A DNA stretch of 41,695 bases from the NCBI GenBank assembly GCA_027063305.1, contig JAMORY010000024.1, positions 1 through 41,695 on the forward strand, given 5' to 3'. The DNA is from Sulfurovum sp. Its GTDB lineage: Bacteria; Campylobacterota; Campylobacteria; Campylobacterales; Sulfurovaceae. A program made the position numbers and the translations under genes. Below the pieces are notes generated by a model. It worked only from the letters and a program-made list of their open reading frames with translations. It was not told the origin of the DNA and made no database searches. Shown here in pieces: positions 24,111 through 31,825 of the stretch (the first letter of the stretch is position 1; every line of letters begins with the position of its first letter).

Positions 24111-24548
24111 ATGAAAACCCAACACAAACACTTTGAATCATTGCTCAAAGCAAAAGGCATCAGCAAAAAAGCATTTTCCGCCTATAGCAGTATTCCCTAC
24201 TACACCGTTGCCGGCTGGAAAAAGTCGGGTCAAGTTCCCGCCTATGCGATGAAATTGCTTGAACACATGCCCTCAGCCAAAGAGCAAGTGAGTGCCGGTG
24301 AACTTCTTGAAGCAGGTTTGCCCAAGGCGATCCTTTGGAACAACGACCCCAAAAAGAAGGTGCCTGTCGATATTTTCATTGTCGCCACGCTTGAGAGAGC
24401 GTATAACGATTTTGTCGTAGAGAAGCTGGCGGCGTTTTTTGGCAATGAGCGGATCTTGTCTGCACTGCTCAAATATAAAGACCGTGTGAGTGACAGACTC
24501 ATAGAGAAAGTAACTACCTATCTACAAGCGTACAAGAGTGCTGCATGA
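24111..24548 (+). CDS. HTH antitoxin-like protein of an AbiEii-type pair
   Basis: A 145-aa protein. The N-terminus KAKGISKKAFSAYSSIPYYTVAGWKKSGQVPAYAMKLL is a helix-turn-helix of the short Cro/CI or phage-repressor type; the rest is helical (DIFIVATLERAYNDFVVEKLAAFFG). ATG 24111 is chosen because the promoter +1 maps here; ATG 24102 lies within the -10 box and cannot be used from that promoter. The gene overlaps the nucleotidyltransferase gene by 4 bp (ATGA) and probably represses the operon through the TTGTCAA/TTGACAA palindrome. Antitoxin role is by position, not by strong motif. Confidence 0.72.
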   Translation: MKTQHKHFESLLKAKGISKKAFSAYSSIPYYTVAGWKKSGQVPAYAMKLLEHMPSAKEQVSAGELLEAGLPKAILWNNDPKKKVPVDIFIVATLERAYNDFVVEKLAAFFGNERILSALLKYKDRVSDRLIEKVTTYLQAYKSAA

Positions 24549-25228
24549 TCAACCCTCAAACTAAAGCTCTGCTTGAGGTATTTTCTCGTATTGAACTTTT
24601 TACCGAGCATCAAGCAATCTTGATAGGTGGTACAGCTTTGGCATATCACCTGGGACATCGGGAAAGTTTTGACTTGGATATATGCTTTCCTTTTTCCGAT
24701 ACACTGCCGAAACTCGATTTTTTAGATGCTTTTGAAGAAGTCACTCCTCTGGAATTCGACAGAGCCATCATTGATACCGCTATCAACGAAGGCGGCGATA
24801 TTACCAAAGTGATGCAGCGATACATCATCAACGGGGTCAAAGTTGACTTTGTCGTCAATCCCTCAAGTAACATCTATGAGAGCGAAATACTCCAAAATGA
24901 CAAATTGACCAAGTTGGGTACACTATGCATCGCTTCAGTTGATAGCATCTTCAAACTCAAATCTCTCCTGCTGCTTGATCGAAACAAGATCCGGGATCTC
25001 TATGATGTCGTTTATATGCTCAAAAATTGTGGCTTTAGCGGCAAGGATCTGATTGAGACCATCATATACTATCGCATCACCTATCAGCCTCAGTATATCA
25101 TCGATTTGATTAAGGCGAAAAAAGAGGATCCTTTTGATTATGAGGGGATCAAAAATGCTGTGATGAAAAATAGCGAATACCAAAATCTCAAAAAAACACT
25201 GTTACAAATATTAAAGGAAACAGCATGA
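24545..25228 (+). CDS. AbiEii/AbiGii-family nucleotidyltransferase, toxin-like
   Basis: A 227-aa nucleotidyltransferase-fold protein: ILIGGTALAYHLGHRESFDLDICF (GG[ST] start, then RxSxDLD with the metal-binding Asp pair) and a later VDFVV strand, plus RDLYDVVYML near the C-terminus. This is the AbiEii/DUF1814 pattern of type IV abortive-infection toxins, several of which (MenT-like) add nucleotides to tRNA. Coupled to the upstream HTH gene and to ybgC downstream by ATGA overlaps. Toxicity and target are untested; a housekeeping role is conceivable. Confidence 0.85.
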   Translation: MINPQTKALLEVFSRIELFTEHQAILIGGTALAYHLGHRESFDLDICFPFSDTLPKLDFLDAFEEVTPLEFDRAIIDTAINEGGDITKVMQRYIINGVKVDFVVNPSSNIYESEILQNDKLTKLGTLCIASVDSIFKLKSLLLLDRNKIRDLYDVVYMLKNCGFSGKDLIETIIYYRITYQPQYIIDLIKAKKEDPFDYEGIKNAVMKNSEYQNLKKTLLQILKETA

Positions 25229-25608
25229 AAATACGGGTCTATTACGAAGATACCGACGCGGGCGGTATTGTTTACCATGCCAACTACCTGAAGTTTTGTG
25301 AGAGGGCGCGCTCGGAGGTTTTTTTTCAGAAAGGGATGATGCCCACAGAAGATGATGAGAGTGGATTTGTGGTCAAGCATATTGAGGCTGACTTTAAAGG
25401 GAGTGCAAAGTTGGGTGATACCCTTCACGTCCAGACGAAGGTCATCACACTGAAGAGAAGTTCGGCACTCTTACTCCAAGAGGTCTTTAAAGAGGCGCAG
25501 ATACTTTTTTCGATGAAGGTACAGCTTGTCTATATGGCAAAGGGACGTATAAGCCGTATTCCTGAGAAGTTCATACCGCTCTTCACCCCTCTGCTCATTA
25601 ACGATTGA
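25225..25608 (+). CDS. ybgC: YbgC-type acyl-CoA thioesterase (4HBT hot-dog fold)
   Basis: A 127-aa hot-dog thioesterase. YYEDTDAGGIVYHANYLKFCERARSE contains the catalytic Asp and the TDAGGIVYH signature of the 4-hydroxybenzoyl-CoA thioesterase/YbgC family, usually tied to the Tol-Pal system and phospholipid acyl-CoA turnover. Here it is translationally coupled (ATGA) to the AbiEii-like toxin gene rather than to tol genes. Its 3' end overlaps the last 11 bp of the convergent patatin gene. Confidence 0.9.
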   Translation: MKIRVYYEDTDAGGIVYHANYLKFCERARSEVFFQKGMMPTEDDESGFVVKHIEADFKGSAKLGDTLHVQTKVITLKRSSALLLQEVFKEAQILFSMKVQLVYMAKGRISRIPEKFIPLFTPLLIND

Positions 25609-27682
25609 GCCAGTAGATCAGACTCGGAAGGTTCTCAATACCGATATAGAAGAAGTTATCATCGATGACATTTCCGTACCGATGCACATAGGTAAAGCGT
25701 AAAATATCCATCAAGTCGATATAGAAGTTCATACCCAGTGCCGTATCACGGTCATAGAAAGCACCTTCTATATTTCCAAAACCACTTACACCGCCACCGA
25801 ATTTCACGAAATCATCGAACTCCGAAAAGGTGTTAAGGTCAAGCCGTACGAAATCGCCTCCCTCATCGTGGAAGTTATAAGAAGGCTTGATCTCCAAACC
25901 GTTGAGGAATCCCATTTTACGGTACCAGTAGGCTTCATACGCCAGACTCAGCCCTCCATTGACCGTATCGGTCGATATCTCCGTAGGAAGAAAACGCAAC
26001 AGTGTGCGCATGGTCTCGTTCTCTTTGTCGTGCGGTGCATTGATAGGCAAGATATCCCACCCATGCTTCTCTTTCAAGAATGTACTTCCCGCCCAAGCTG
26101 CGATGCTGATACCTTTTGCAACCGGTTCATAATCGGGGTAAACTTCAGCCCTCTCGTTCTCCAGTGTTGTAATACGGTTGACGATATAGCGAAGCGGTCG
26201 CTTTGCCCAATCGTCGACATCTTTTCTTGCATAGGCCAGAAAAGAGTTCTTCTTGACCGGAAGATAACGCATATCGAGCTTGGAGATAAATACTTTGAAC
26301 TCATCATTGCTGTAACGCTTCGCATCAGGCTCTTCAAGATCAAAAGCGTAATAGATCGCTGCATAACGATTGTTCCTATCGGGTATACCTATGTGAAACT
26401 CCGTACGTTTGAAGAAGGTATATGCCGTGTAAGCCTCTTTATCTTTATCTATTCCCAGTGAATGCATGATCGTATCCATCACTTCTACTTGACTCTTGTC
26501 TTTGTAGAGCCCTTGTTTCTGAAGCTTCAAGGCAAGGTGGTAGATCGCATCGTAAACCCCGACATGATAGTCGTAGAGGCGGAAGTTCTTATCCATAAAT
26601 GCTCCAAAATGCTCCAAAAAACCTGCCGTAAGCGGATGGTAGCGAGAAGAGATGATCAATTTACGTTCAGGGTGCCCTCTGAAGTGCTGGTTGATCGCCT
26701 GATAGAGCTTCATCTGCTGAAATATCTCCAAAGAGTTGGTCAATGGTCCGGCACTGGAAGTAAGAAAACCAATAGGCGGTTCCTCTTTCTCATCCTCTTG
26801 GGTATACTTTTCTTTACGCATATTACTTGGGTCCATAAAGAGAAAAAGCCTCGCTTTGGGGTTTAACTCCGTTGCCAGTTGCAAAGGAACGTTATCGTAA
26901 GCACCCCCGTCCATGAAATAGTGTGAGCGTACCTTTCCTTTGTAGCGGTAGGTCAGTTTCACCTGCTGGAACGCACCGGGAAAAGCAGAAGAAGCAAAGA
27001 GCACATCAACCACCTTACGGTAATCTTTCTCAATACCCGGAATGGCGATATGGAAATTGGTACTCTCTTTAGGCATCTCTTTGTTGTCTATCTCCACCTT
27101 TCCTCCTTTGACACGGAAGGTGAAAGGTACGGAGAAATTCTGGTTCTTGATCTTGATACCCTGAAAATCCTCGACGATCGGAGTGACTTTCGTTACAGCA
27201 AACCCCATCGGCACTTCACACCCATCCTCAAAGACAGGTTTGCTCATATGATCCATGATACGTGCTGCTTTCTGTTTGAGCACACGCCTGCTAAAGAGCG
27301 TACTTTTATTATGAGGATCCCTTCCTTTAATAATAAGATCTTCGATCCCCAAATTGACCCATGTCTCATAAAAGAGGTTATTATCAACCTCGTTCTCATA
27401 AGGAACTGTAGGCTTTTGGCACCAATACATTGCCGTAAGCAATGCATTGATAGACCCTGCCGAAGCACCGGAGACAGAACGTAGAGTCGGATGAAGCAGG
27501 CTCTTTTGTGACTTGATCTTGGCAAGCGCCTTCAGCATCGCCCAGTTATAACCTGACTCGTATGCTCCCAAACTCACACCACCACTGATGACCATCGAAA
27601 AGTCTATGGGTTGCTGTGGTGTTTTCGCAGTCAAAAGCGTGCTTGCCAACAATAGTGCCAATGTTACTTTTTTATATCGCAT
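25598..27682 (-). CDS. Secreted patatin-like phospholipase with beta-rich C-terminus
   Basis: A 694-aa protein with a signal peptide (KVTLALLLASTLLTAKT). Patatin motifs: MVISGGVSLGAYESG (oxyanion hole), SVSGASAGSINALL (Ser nucleophile in GASAG), FMDGGAYDNVPL (catalytic Asp). The roughly 200 C-terminal residues are rich in alternating aromatic/polar strands (AYEAYWYRKMGF, YNFHDEGGDFVRLDLN, FYIDLMDILRFTYVHRYG), resembling an outer-membrane beta-barrel or barrel remnant, but too few strands are evident by eye to call PlpD-type self-secretion. Last gene of a four-gene minus-strand operon (18 bp after the metallophosphoesterase). It acts on the periplasmic or outer-membrane side. Confidence 0.83.
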   Translation of the reverse strand: MRYKKVTLALLLASTLLTAKTPQQPIDFSMVISGGVSLGAYESGYNWAMLKALAKIKSQKSLLHPTLRSVSGASAGSINALLTAMYWCQKPTVPYENEVDNNLFYETWVNLGIEDLIIKGRDPHNKSTLFSRRVLKQKAARIMDHMSKPVFEDGCEVPMGFAVTKVTPIVEDFQGIKIKNQNFSVPFTFRVKGGKVEIDNKEMPKESTNFHIAIPGIEKDYRKVVDVLFASSAFPGAFQQVKLTYRYKGKVRSHYFMDGGAYDNVPLQLATELNPKARLFLFMDPSNMRKEKYTQEDEKEEPPIGFLTSSAGPLTNSLEIFQQMKLYQAINQHFRGHPERKLIISSRYHPLTAGFLEHFGAFMDKNFRLYDYHVGVYDAIYHLALKLQKQGLYKDKSQVEVMDTIMHSLGIDKDKEAYTAYTFFKRTEFHIGIPDRNNRYAAIYYAFDLEEPDAKRYSNDEFKVFISKLDMRYLPVKKNSFLAYARKDVDDWAKRPLRYIVNRITTLENERAEVYPDYEPVAKGISIAAWAGSTFLKEKHGWDILPINAPHDKENETMRTLLRFLPTEISTDTVNGGLSLAYEAYWYRKMGFLNGLEIKPSYNFHDEGGDFVRLDLNTFSEFDDFVKFGGGVSGFGNIEGAFYDRDTALGMNFYIDLMDILRFTYVHRYGNVIDDNFFYIGIENLPSLIYWLNR

Positions 27683-27700
27683 CTCTCCCCCTCAGATCGT

Positions 27701-28591
27701 TTAAACAAAGTGGTAAGCACCCTCGTGCCACCGTAAAGCACGGGCATGGCATATACCATCTTCGACCTCATAGACCCATGCACCCTCATGCCCTTCCATA
27801 GTCGCACTCCCCGCGCAATAGAGTGGAATGTCGACCTCAGGCACTTCGACTTTATAGGTACGATGGATATGCCCAAAGAGGATCGCCCCCTTTTTAATAG
27901 GGCTACAACAGCGTAAAAAGTCATCGGCATTGTGAAGTCCGTGCAGTTTCTTATCGGGCATACCGTTCGCCAACCTCGGCGCATAGTGTGTCATGACAAA
28001 GATAAAACGCTCTTTAATGCGTACATCTTGCAACAAGAGTTCAAATGCCTCCAGCTGGATGGTAGAGATATGCCCATCCGAACGCCATGGGTAGGGGTTG
28101 GGCTTGGCACTGTTAAGTGCCACAACGGCAATATCGTCACCAATAAGCCGCACCAACGGATAGTGCCCTCCCCGGCAATATTCGGGCAGATCGTTCTGTA
28201 GTACCGAACAGAACTGCTCGGCAAAACGGTAGTGGCTGTTACCTTCATGCACATAGATATCATGGTTCCCCGGAACCGTCAGGTAACGCTGCGGCGGATG
28301 CATCATCGGATCGACCAGTTCACGCGCCACACGAAGCTCATGCTCCAGCCCCAATGCGGTATAATCACCCGTATTGATCACCACATCGATGTCATTCTCT
28401 TCTTTAAAACGCACCATAGCCGCCATCTTCTCTTCTACTTCATCAAAGTAGCTTGCACGCCCTCTAAGCAGATTGATCGCCCCTACAGCTCGTTTACTGA
28501 ACCACTTTTTCCACTGCATATGGCGCACAAGCGCTCCTACGTGGATATCACTGAAGTGCAAAATACGCACAGGCTTGCTCACTGGCTTCAC
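27701..28591 (-). CDS. Calcineurin-like metallophosphoesterase
   Basis: A 296-aa phosphoesterase with the dimetal motifs in order: DIHVG (ILHFSDIHVG), GDYTALG, GNHD (TVPGNHDIYV), MTHYAP, and GHIHRTY. No signal peptide. Starts at GTG 28591, overlapping the lipoprotein stop (GTGA), with GGGG a few bases upstream. In an operon with a patatin and lipoproteins, a phospholipid or lipid-A-precursor substrate (LpxH/UshA-like chemistry) is plausible but not shown; many such enzymes are cyclic-nucleotide or nucleotide phosphatases. Confidence 0.85.
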   Translation of the reverse strand: MKPVSKPVRILHFSDIHVGALVRHMQWKKWFSKRAVGAINLLRGRASYFDEVEEKMAAMVRFKEENDIDVVINTGDYTALGLEHELRVARELVDPMMHPPQRYLTVPGNHDIYVHEGNSHYRFAEQFCSVLQNDLPEYCRGGHYPLVRLIGDDIAVVALNSAKPNPYPWRSDGHISTIQLEAFELLLQDVRIKERFIFVMTHYAPRLANGMPDKKLHGLHNADDFLRCCSPIKKGAILFGHIHRTYKVEVPEVDIPLYCAGSATMEGHEGAWVYEVEDGICHARALRWHEGAYHFV

Positions 28592-29112
28592 GATACCCCT
28601 TTAAGCATCTTCTCGATCGCAAAACGCAAACGCTGCTGCATCTGCTTTTGTGGCAAATGCTTCGCTTCGGCTTCAGCTGTTGCAACACGCAGTACCTCTC
28701 CACTCTTGGCATCGATAAGCAAAATGAGCAGTGCCGCATTCCCATGCTTGGCTACCATCTCTTTTCCTTTGGCGTTCAAGTGTGCTTTGGCAGCCTCGTC
28801 ACTGCTACCACCGATATAGGCGACATAGAAGTCCGGATGCTTCGATGTCGTCTTTTTCCCATGTTTTTGCAACGATTCGTTGATCAAAAGCTCAATACTC
28901 TGTGCCACCTTCTGATCCCCATAACGGTCTGCTTGTGAGTGGCTCTTGGCAACGACACCGCTCTCTTCAATGAACTGATAGGTCTTATAGGCTGAGAGAT
29001 TCGCTTTGGGATCACTCTCTTGTGTCACATGGATGTCACTGGTGGAGACACATCCGTTCACACCGCCTAAAAGCATACTGAGTACAAGTGTACTTTTGAT
29101 GATCGATCTCAC
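28588..29112 (-). CDS. DUF4136-like lipoprotein
   Basis: A 174-aa lipoprotein: signal with lipobox GGVNGC, then VTQESDPKANLSAYKTYQF, the typical DUF4136 opening (D....DFS.Y.TY.W), and a C-terminal helix with the RLRFAIEKML segment. Predicted periplasmic/outer-membrane lipoprotein of unknown function. Overlaps both neighbours: ATG 29112 lies inside the end of the DUF3047-like gene (ATGA), and its TGA lies inside the GTG of the phosphoesterase. Confidence 0.78.
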   Translation of the reverse strand: MRSIIKSTLVLSMLLGGVNGCVSTSDIHVTQESDPKANLSAYKTYQFIEESGVVAKSHSQADRYGDQKVAQSIELLINESLQKHGKKTTSKHPDFYVAYIGGSSDEAAKAHLNAKGKEMVAKHGNAALLILLIDAKSGEVLRVATAEAEAKHLPQKQMQQRLRFAIEKMLKGVS

Positions 29113-29798
29113 TGTTCCTTCTCCTTGGTTGTTCTTGGTTTGGCATAGAAAGTAATGGAGCGTATGAACGCCTTTGCTCCGCCTATGGTATCTTTGGTAT
29201 TCATTTGGAACCCATACGCGACCACCGGCGGGGTGGGCTTACCAAAAGCCTCTTGGAACGTCCCCTCGATATCAAAGCGTGTCCTTACCCGCCCCTTTTT
29301 GTTCGATACACAGTAGTAGCGTCCTGACTGACGGTAAAGTTTCCCTAGATATACCTTCCCACGCTTCTCCTTTTGACCGATGAAAGGCCCGAGAAAATAG
29401 GGTGCTTTTTTGGTAAAAGGAATACCGCTTGAGAACTTTTTGGTTCCCAATGCGATCAGTGCACCTAATGCCAACCGATTATTGCCATGCTCCCAATCCG
29501 CACCTTTGGGAAACTTCTCCACACCCCAGTCTATGACAACCGAAGCAACATTCTCCAAAGGTTTTTTAAAGCGTACGCCCACAATGCCCGCATAGGTACC
29601 ATCCGTTGAGAGTTCCAAACGTCCTTGGTCAATACGGGGATGGAGCTTGTCGGCATCGAGCAAGAGCTCAAAACCCTTTGAAGCCAAGCGCTGTTTTACA
29701 TCACCGTCAGGAAGAGTGGAGAAGTCCATACGGTAAAGTACCCTCCCTTCTCCCCACAAAGAGAGTGACAAAAGCCCTAAAAACAACACTTTTTTCAT
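29109..29798 (-). CDS. Secreted protein, possibly DUF3047-like
   Basis: A 229-aa protein with a short signal peptide (KKVLFLGLLSLSLWGEG). The mature part is beta-rich: VLYRMDFSTLPDGDVKQRL, VVIDWGVEKFPKGADWEHG, YFLGPFIGQKEKRG, VAYGFQMNTKDTIGGAKAFI. A jelly-roll-like extracytoplasmic fold is likely; the resemblance to DUF3047 is weak and only by eye. First gene of the minus-strand lipid-related operon, divergent from the PLD gene with 120 bp between starts. Confidence 0.65.
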   Translation of the reverse strand: MKKVLFLGLLSLSLWGEGRVLYRMDFSTLPDGDVKQRLASKGFELLLDADKLHPRIDQGRLELSTDGTYAGIVGVRFKKPLENVASVVIDWGVEKFPKGADWEHGNNRLALGALIALGTKKFSSGIPFTKKAPYFLGPFIGQKEKRGKVYLGKLYRQSGRYYCVSNKKGRVRTRFDIEGTFQEAFGKPTPPVVAYGFQMNTKDTIGGAKAFIRSITFYAKPRTTKEKEQ

Positions 29799-29854
29799 CG
29801 CTATTGCTCCTTATGCTCAGATGCACAAGTATAGCCAATATCCTCTTACAGATA

Positions 29855-29883
29855 TTGCTACTCTAAACTTTTTAGACTATAAT
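29855..29883 (+). promoter_or_regulatory. Promoter of the phospholipase-D-type gene
   Basis: TTGCTA (29855-29860), 17-bp spacer, TATAAT (29878-29883), 35 bp before the ATG. It lies in the 120-bp divergent gap with the minus-strand operon. Confidence 0.6.
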
Positions 29884-29918
29884 AAACGGACGATAGCCCA
29901 TCAATCAAGCAGGTTTTC

Positions 29919-31520
29919 ATGAATCTTTCAAAATCCCTCTACCATACACTACTTGTCTCTACGCTACTGGTAATGCTTGAGGGGTGTGCCCCTGCGAACA
30001 ACCCCCCTGCCCCTACCATAAAGACACCCAATGAAGACACTGTGGTAGCTACGACACCGCTTCATACATATCTGCACTGTACCGACAAACCTTTGGGAAC
30101 GAGAGGATCCGCTTTCTACCCCTTGGCAGACCCCTATGATGCTCTGGCTGCCCGCCTCTTTTTGATCGATCACGCACAAAAGCGTATCGACGTGCAGTAC
30201 TATATTTACGAGAATGACCACATAGGAAAACTCTTCTCCGCACATCTGCTTCAAGCAGCACAAAGAGGGGTGAAGGTACATCTGCTTCTTGATGATATCA
30301 GTACAACCGGAAAAGATGAAGCACTCGCGACCCTTGCCCATCATCCCAATATCACGCTTAAGCTCTTTAATCCCAATAAACTCCGTCGCACATTCCGAAA
30401 TCTGGCACTACTGCTCGATGTCAACAGACTTGGCAAACGGATGCACAATAAAGCGTTGATCGTTGACGATCAAGCTGCGATCATCGGTGGGAGGAACATC
30501 GGCGATGTCTACTTTGCTTCGAACAAAGAGGTTCTCTTTTTAGACTACGACATCCTAGCTACTGGGCATGTTGTCAAAGAGATCGCATCGGCATTCAAGC
30601 TCTATTGGGAAAGTCCACAGTCACATGATGCCAAAGATATCTTTGGAGATCTGCAAGTAGAAGAGAAGTACCGTCAAGTCCGGATGGAACTTGCCCACTA
30701 CCTAGAGAGATTCACAAAAAGTAAAACGGCAAAAGCAATCGCACAGTCGGCCTTTAGCAAAGCCTTATCACGACACACACTATGCCTTAGTGTTGCAAAA
30801 GAGACACATCTCTTCTATGACCACCCAAACAAAGTGATCACAGACGAGAACGACAACCGCTTCCACATCTCGAAGCAGATTGACAGCAATCTGAAAGATG
30901 TGCACCACTCCCTCTTGATCCTCTCACCCTACTTCATTCCCAGCAAGCGCATGATGAAAGAGCTTGCTCTCCTTCGAAAAAAAGGTGTTGAGATAACGAT
31001 CATCACCAACTCTTTAGCCTCTACCGATGTCTTTCCCGTCTATAGCGGCTACCAATCCTACATTCGATCACTCGTTACCATAGGTGTTCACCTCTATGAG
31101 CTTAAGCCAAACAGCCTGCAGCGTGTCAAACGGGCAAAAAAGCTACTGCCAAAGAGCATCAAAGCATCACTACATACCAAAATGGTCATTATCGATAACG
31201 ACAGGCTCATTATCGGTTCTGCCAATATCGACCCCCGCTCGGACAAGCTCAATACCGAACTTGTCCTGATCATCCGTTCCACCACACTCGCCGGCACTCA
31301 GAAACGTGCCTTGATCTCACTGATCAAACCTCAAATACTCTACAAAGTGACATGGAAACGGTTTAAAGATGAAGAAGATGGACACATCTATAGCGGTCCG
31401 GCATGGGAAAGTGTTGAGGGGAATAATAGTGTTACCTATGAGTACCCACCCAAAGCACCCCTCTGGAAACGCATCGGTGCGGATATCCTTTCGCTCTTTC
31501 CTATCAAGGGGTATTTATAG
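29919..31520 (+). CDS. Phospholipase D / cardiolipin synthase-family lipoprotein
   Basis: A 533-aa lipoprotein (signal with lipobox MLEGC). Two HKD phosphatidyltransferase motifs: HNKALIVDDQAAIIGGRNIGD and HTKMVIIDNDRLIIGSANID. The spacing and the RNIGD / SANIDPRS context match the ClsC/YmdC-like branch of the PLD superfamily, so it may make or cleave cardiolipin-type lipids on the periplasmic face. Divergent from the patatin/phosphoesterase operon. Whether it is a synthase or a phospholipase is undecided. Confidence 0.85.
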   Translation: MNLSKSLYHTLLVSTLLVMLEGCAPANNPPAPTIKTPNEDTVVATTPLHTYLHCTDKPLGTRGSAFYPLADPYDALAARLFLIDHAQKRIDVQYYIYENDHIGKLFSAHLLQAAQRGVKVHLLLDDISTTGKDEALATLAHHPNITLKLFNPNKLRRTFRNLALLLDVNRLGKRMHNKALIVDDQAAIIGGRNIGDVYFASNKEVLFLDYDILATGHVVKEIASAFKLYWESPQSHDAKDIFGDLQVEEKYRQVRMELAHYLERFTKSKTAKAIAQSAFSKALSRHTLCLSVAKETHLFYDHPNKVITDENDNRFHISKQIDSNLKDVHHSLLILSPYFIPSKRMMKELALLRKKGVEITIITNSLASTDVFPVYSGYQSYIRSLVTIGVHLYELKPNSLQRVKRAKKLLPKSIKASLHTKMVIIDNDRLIIGSANIDPRSDKLNTELVLIIRSTTLAGTQKRALISLIKPQILYKVTWKRFKDEEDGHIYSGPAWESVEGNNSVTYEYPPKAPLWKRIGADILSLFPIKGYL

Positions 31521-31782
31521 CCGTATTGAACTTTGCCATCTTCTTAATGGCTGTTCATGACTCGAAAGAAGTTGGGAGTGCTATTTGAAAGACGTGCGGC
31601 ATTCCTTCATAGAGATCGAGCTTTACATCCACTCCGATCTTCTGTATGGATAGCATATGAAAATAGTATATAGGCGGTAAATAGTGTACGTAACAACATA
31701 ACTTCTCCCTTTAGAATACTGTAGGGTCATTGTAGCGTTTCGTTACTTTAAAAAAGAAAAGGGATAAAAAAGAAAGTGGTGA
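31521..31782. other. Intergenic region with no gene seen
   Basis: 262 bp between the PLD gene and the acnB terminator. Neither strand carries an ORF with a credible start and ribosome-binding site. Apart from the hairpin recorded next at 31783-31807, nothing structured was noticed. Confidence 0.6.
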
Positions 31783-31807
31783 CAGAAGCACATATCAAGT
31801 GCTTCTG
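31783..31807 (-). terminator. Intrinsic terminator of acnB
   Basis: CAGAAGCAC (31783-31791), 7-nt loop, GTGCTTCTG (31799-31807): perfect 9-bp arms. On the minus strand it follows the acnB stop by about 20 nt and is followed by TTTCTTTTTTATCC. Confidence 0.75.
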
Positions 31808-31825
31808 CAACCGCTAAAGCAGAGA

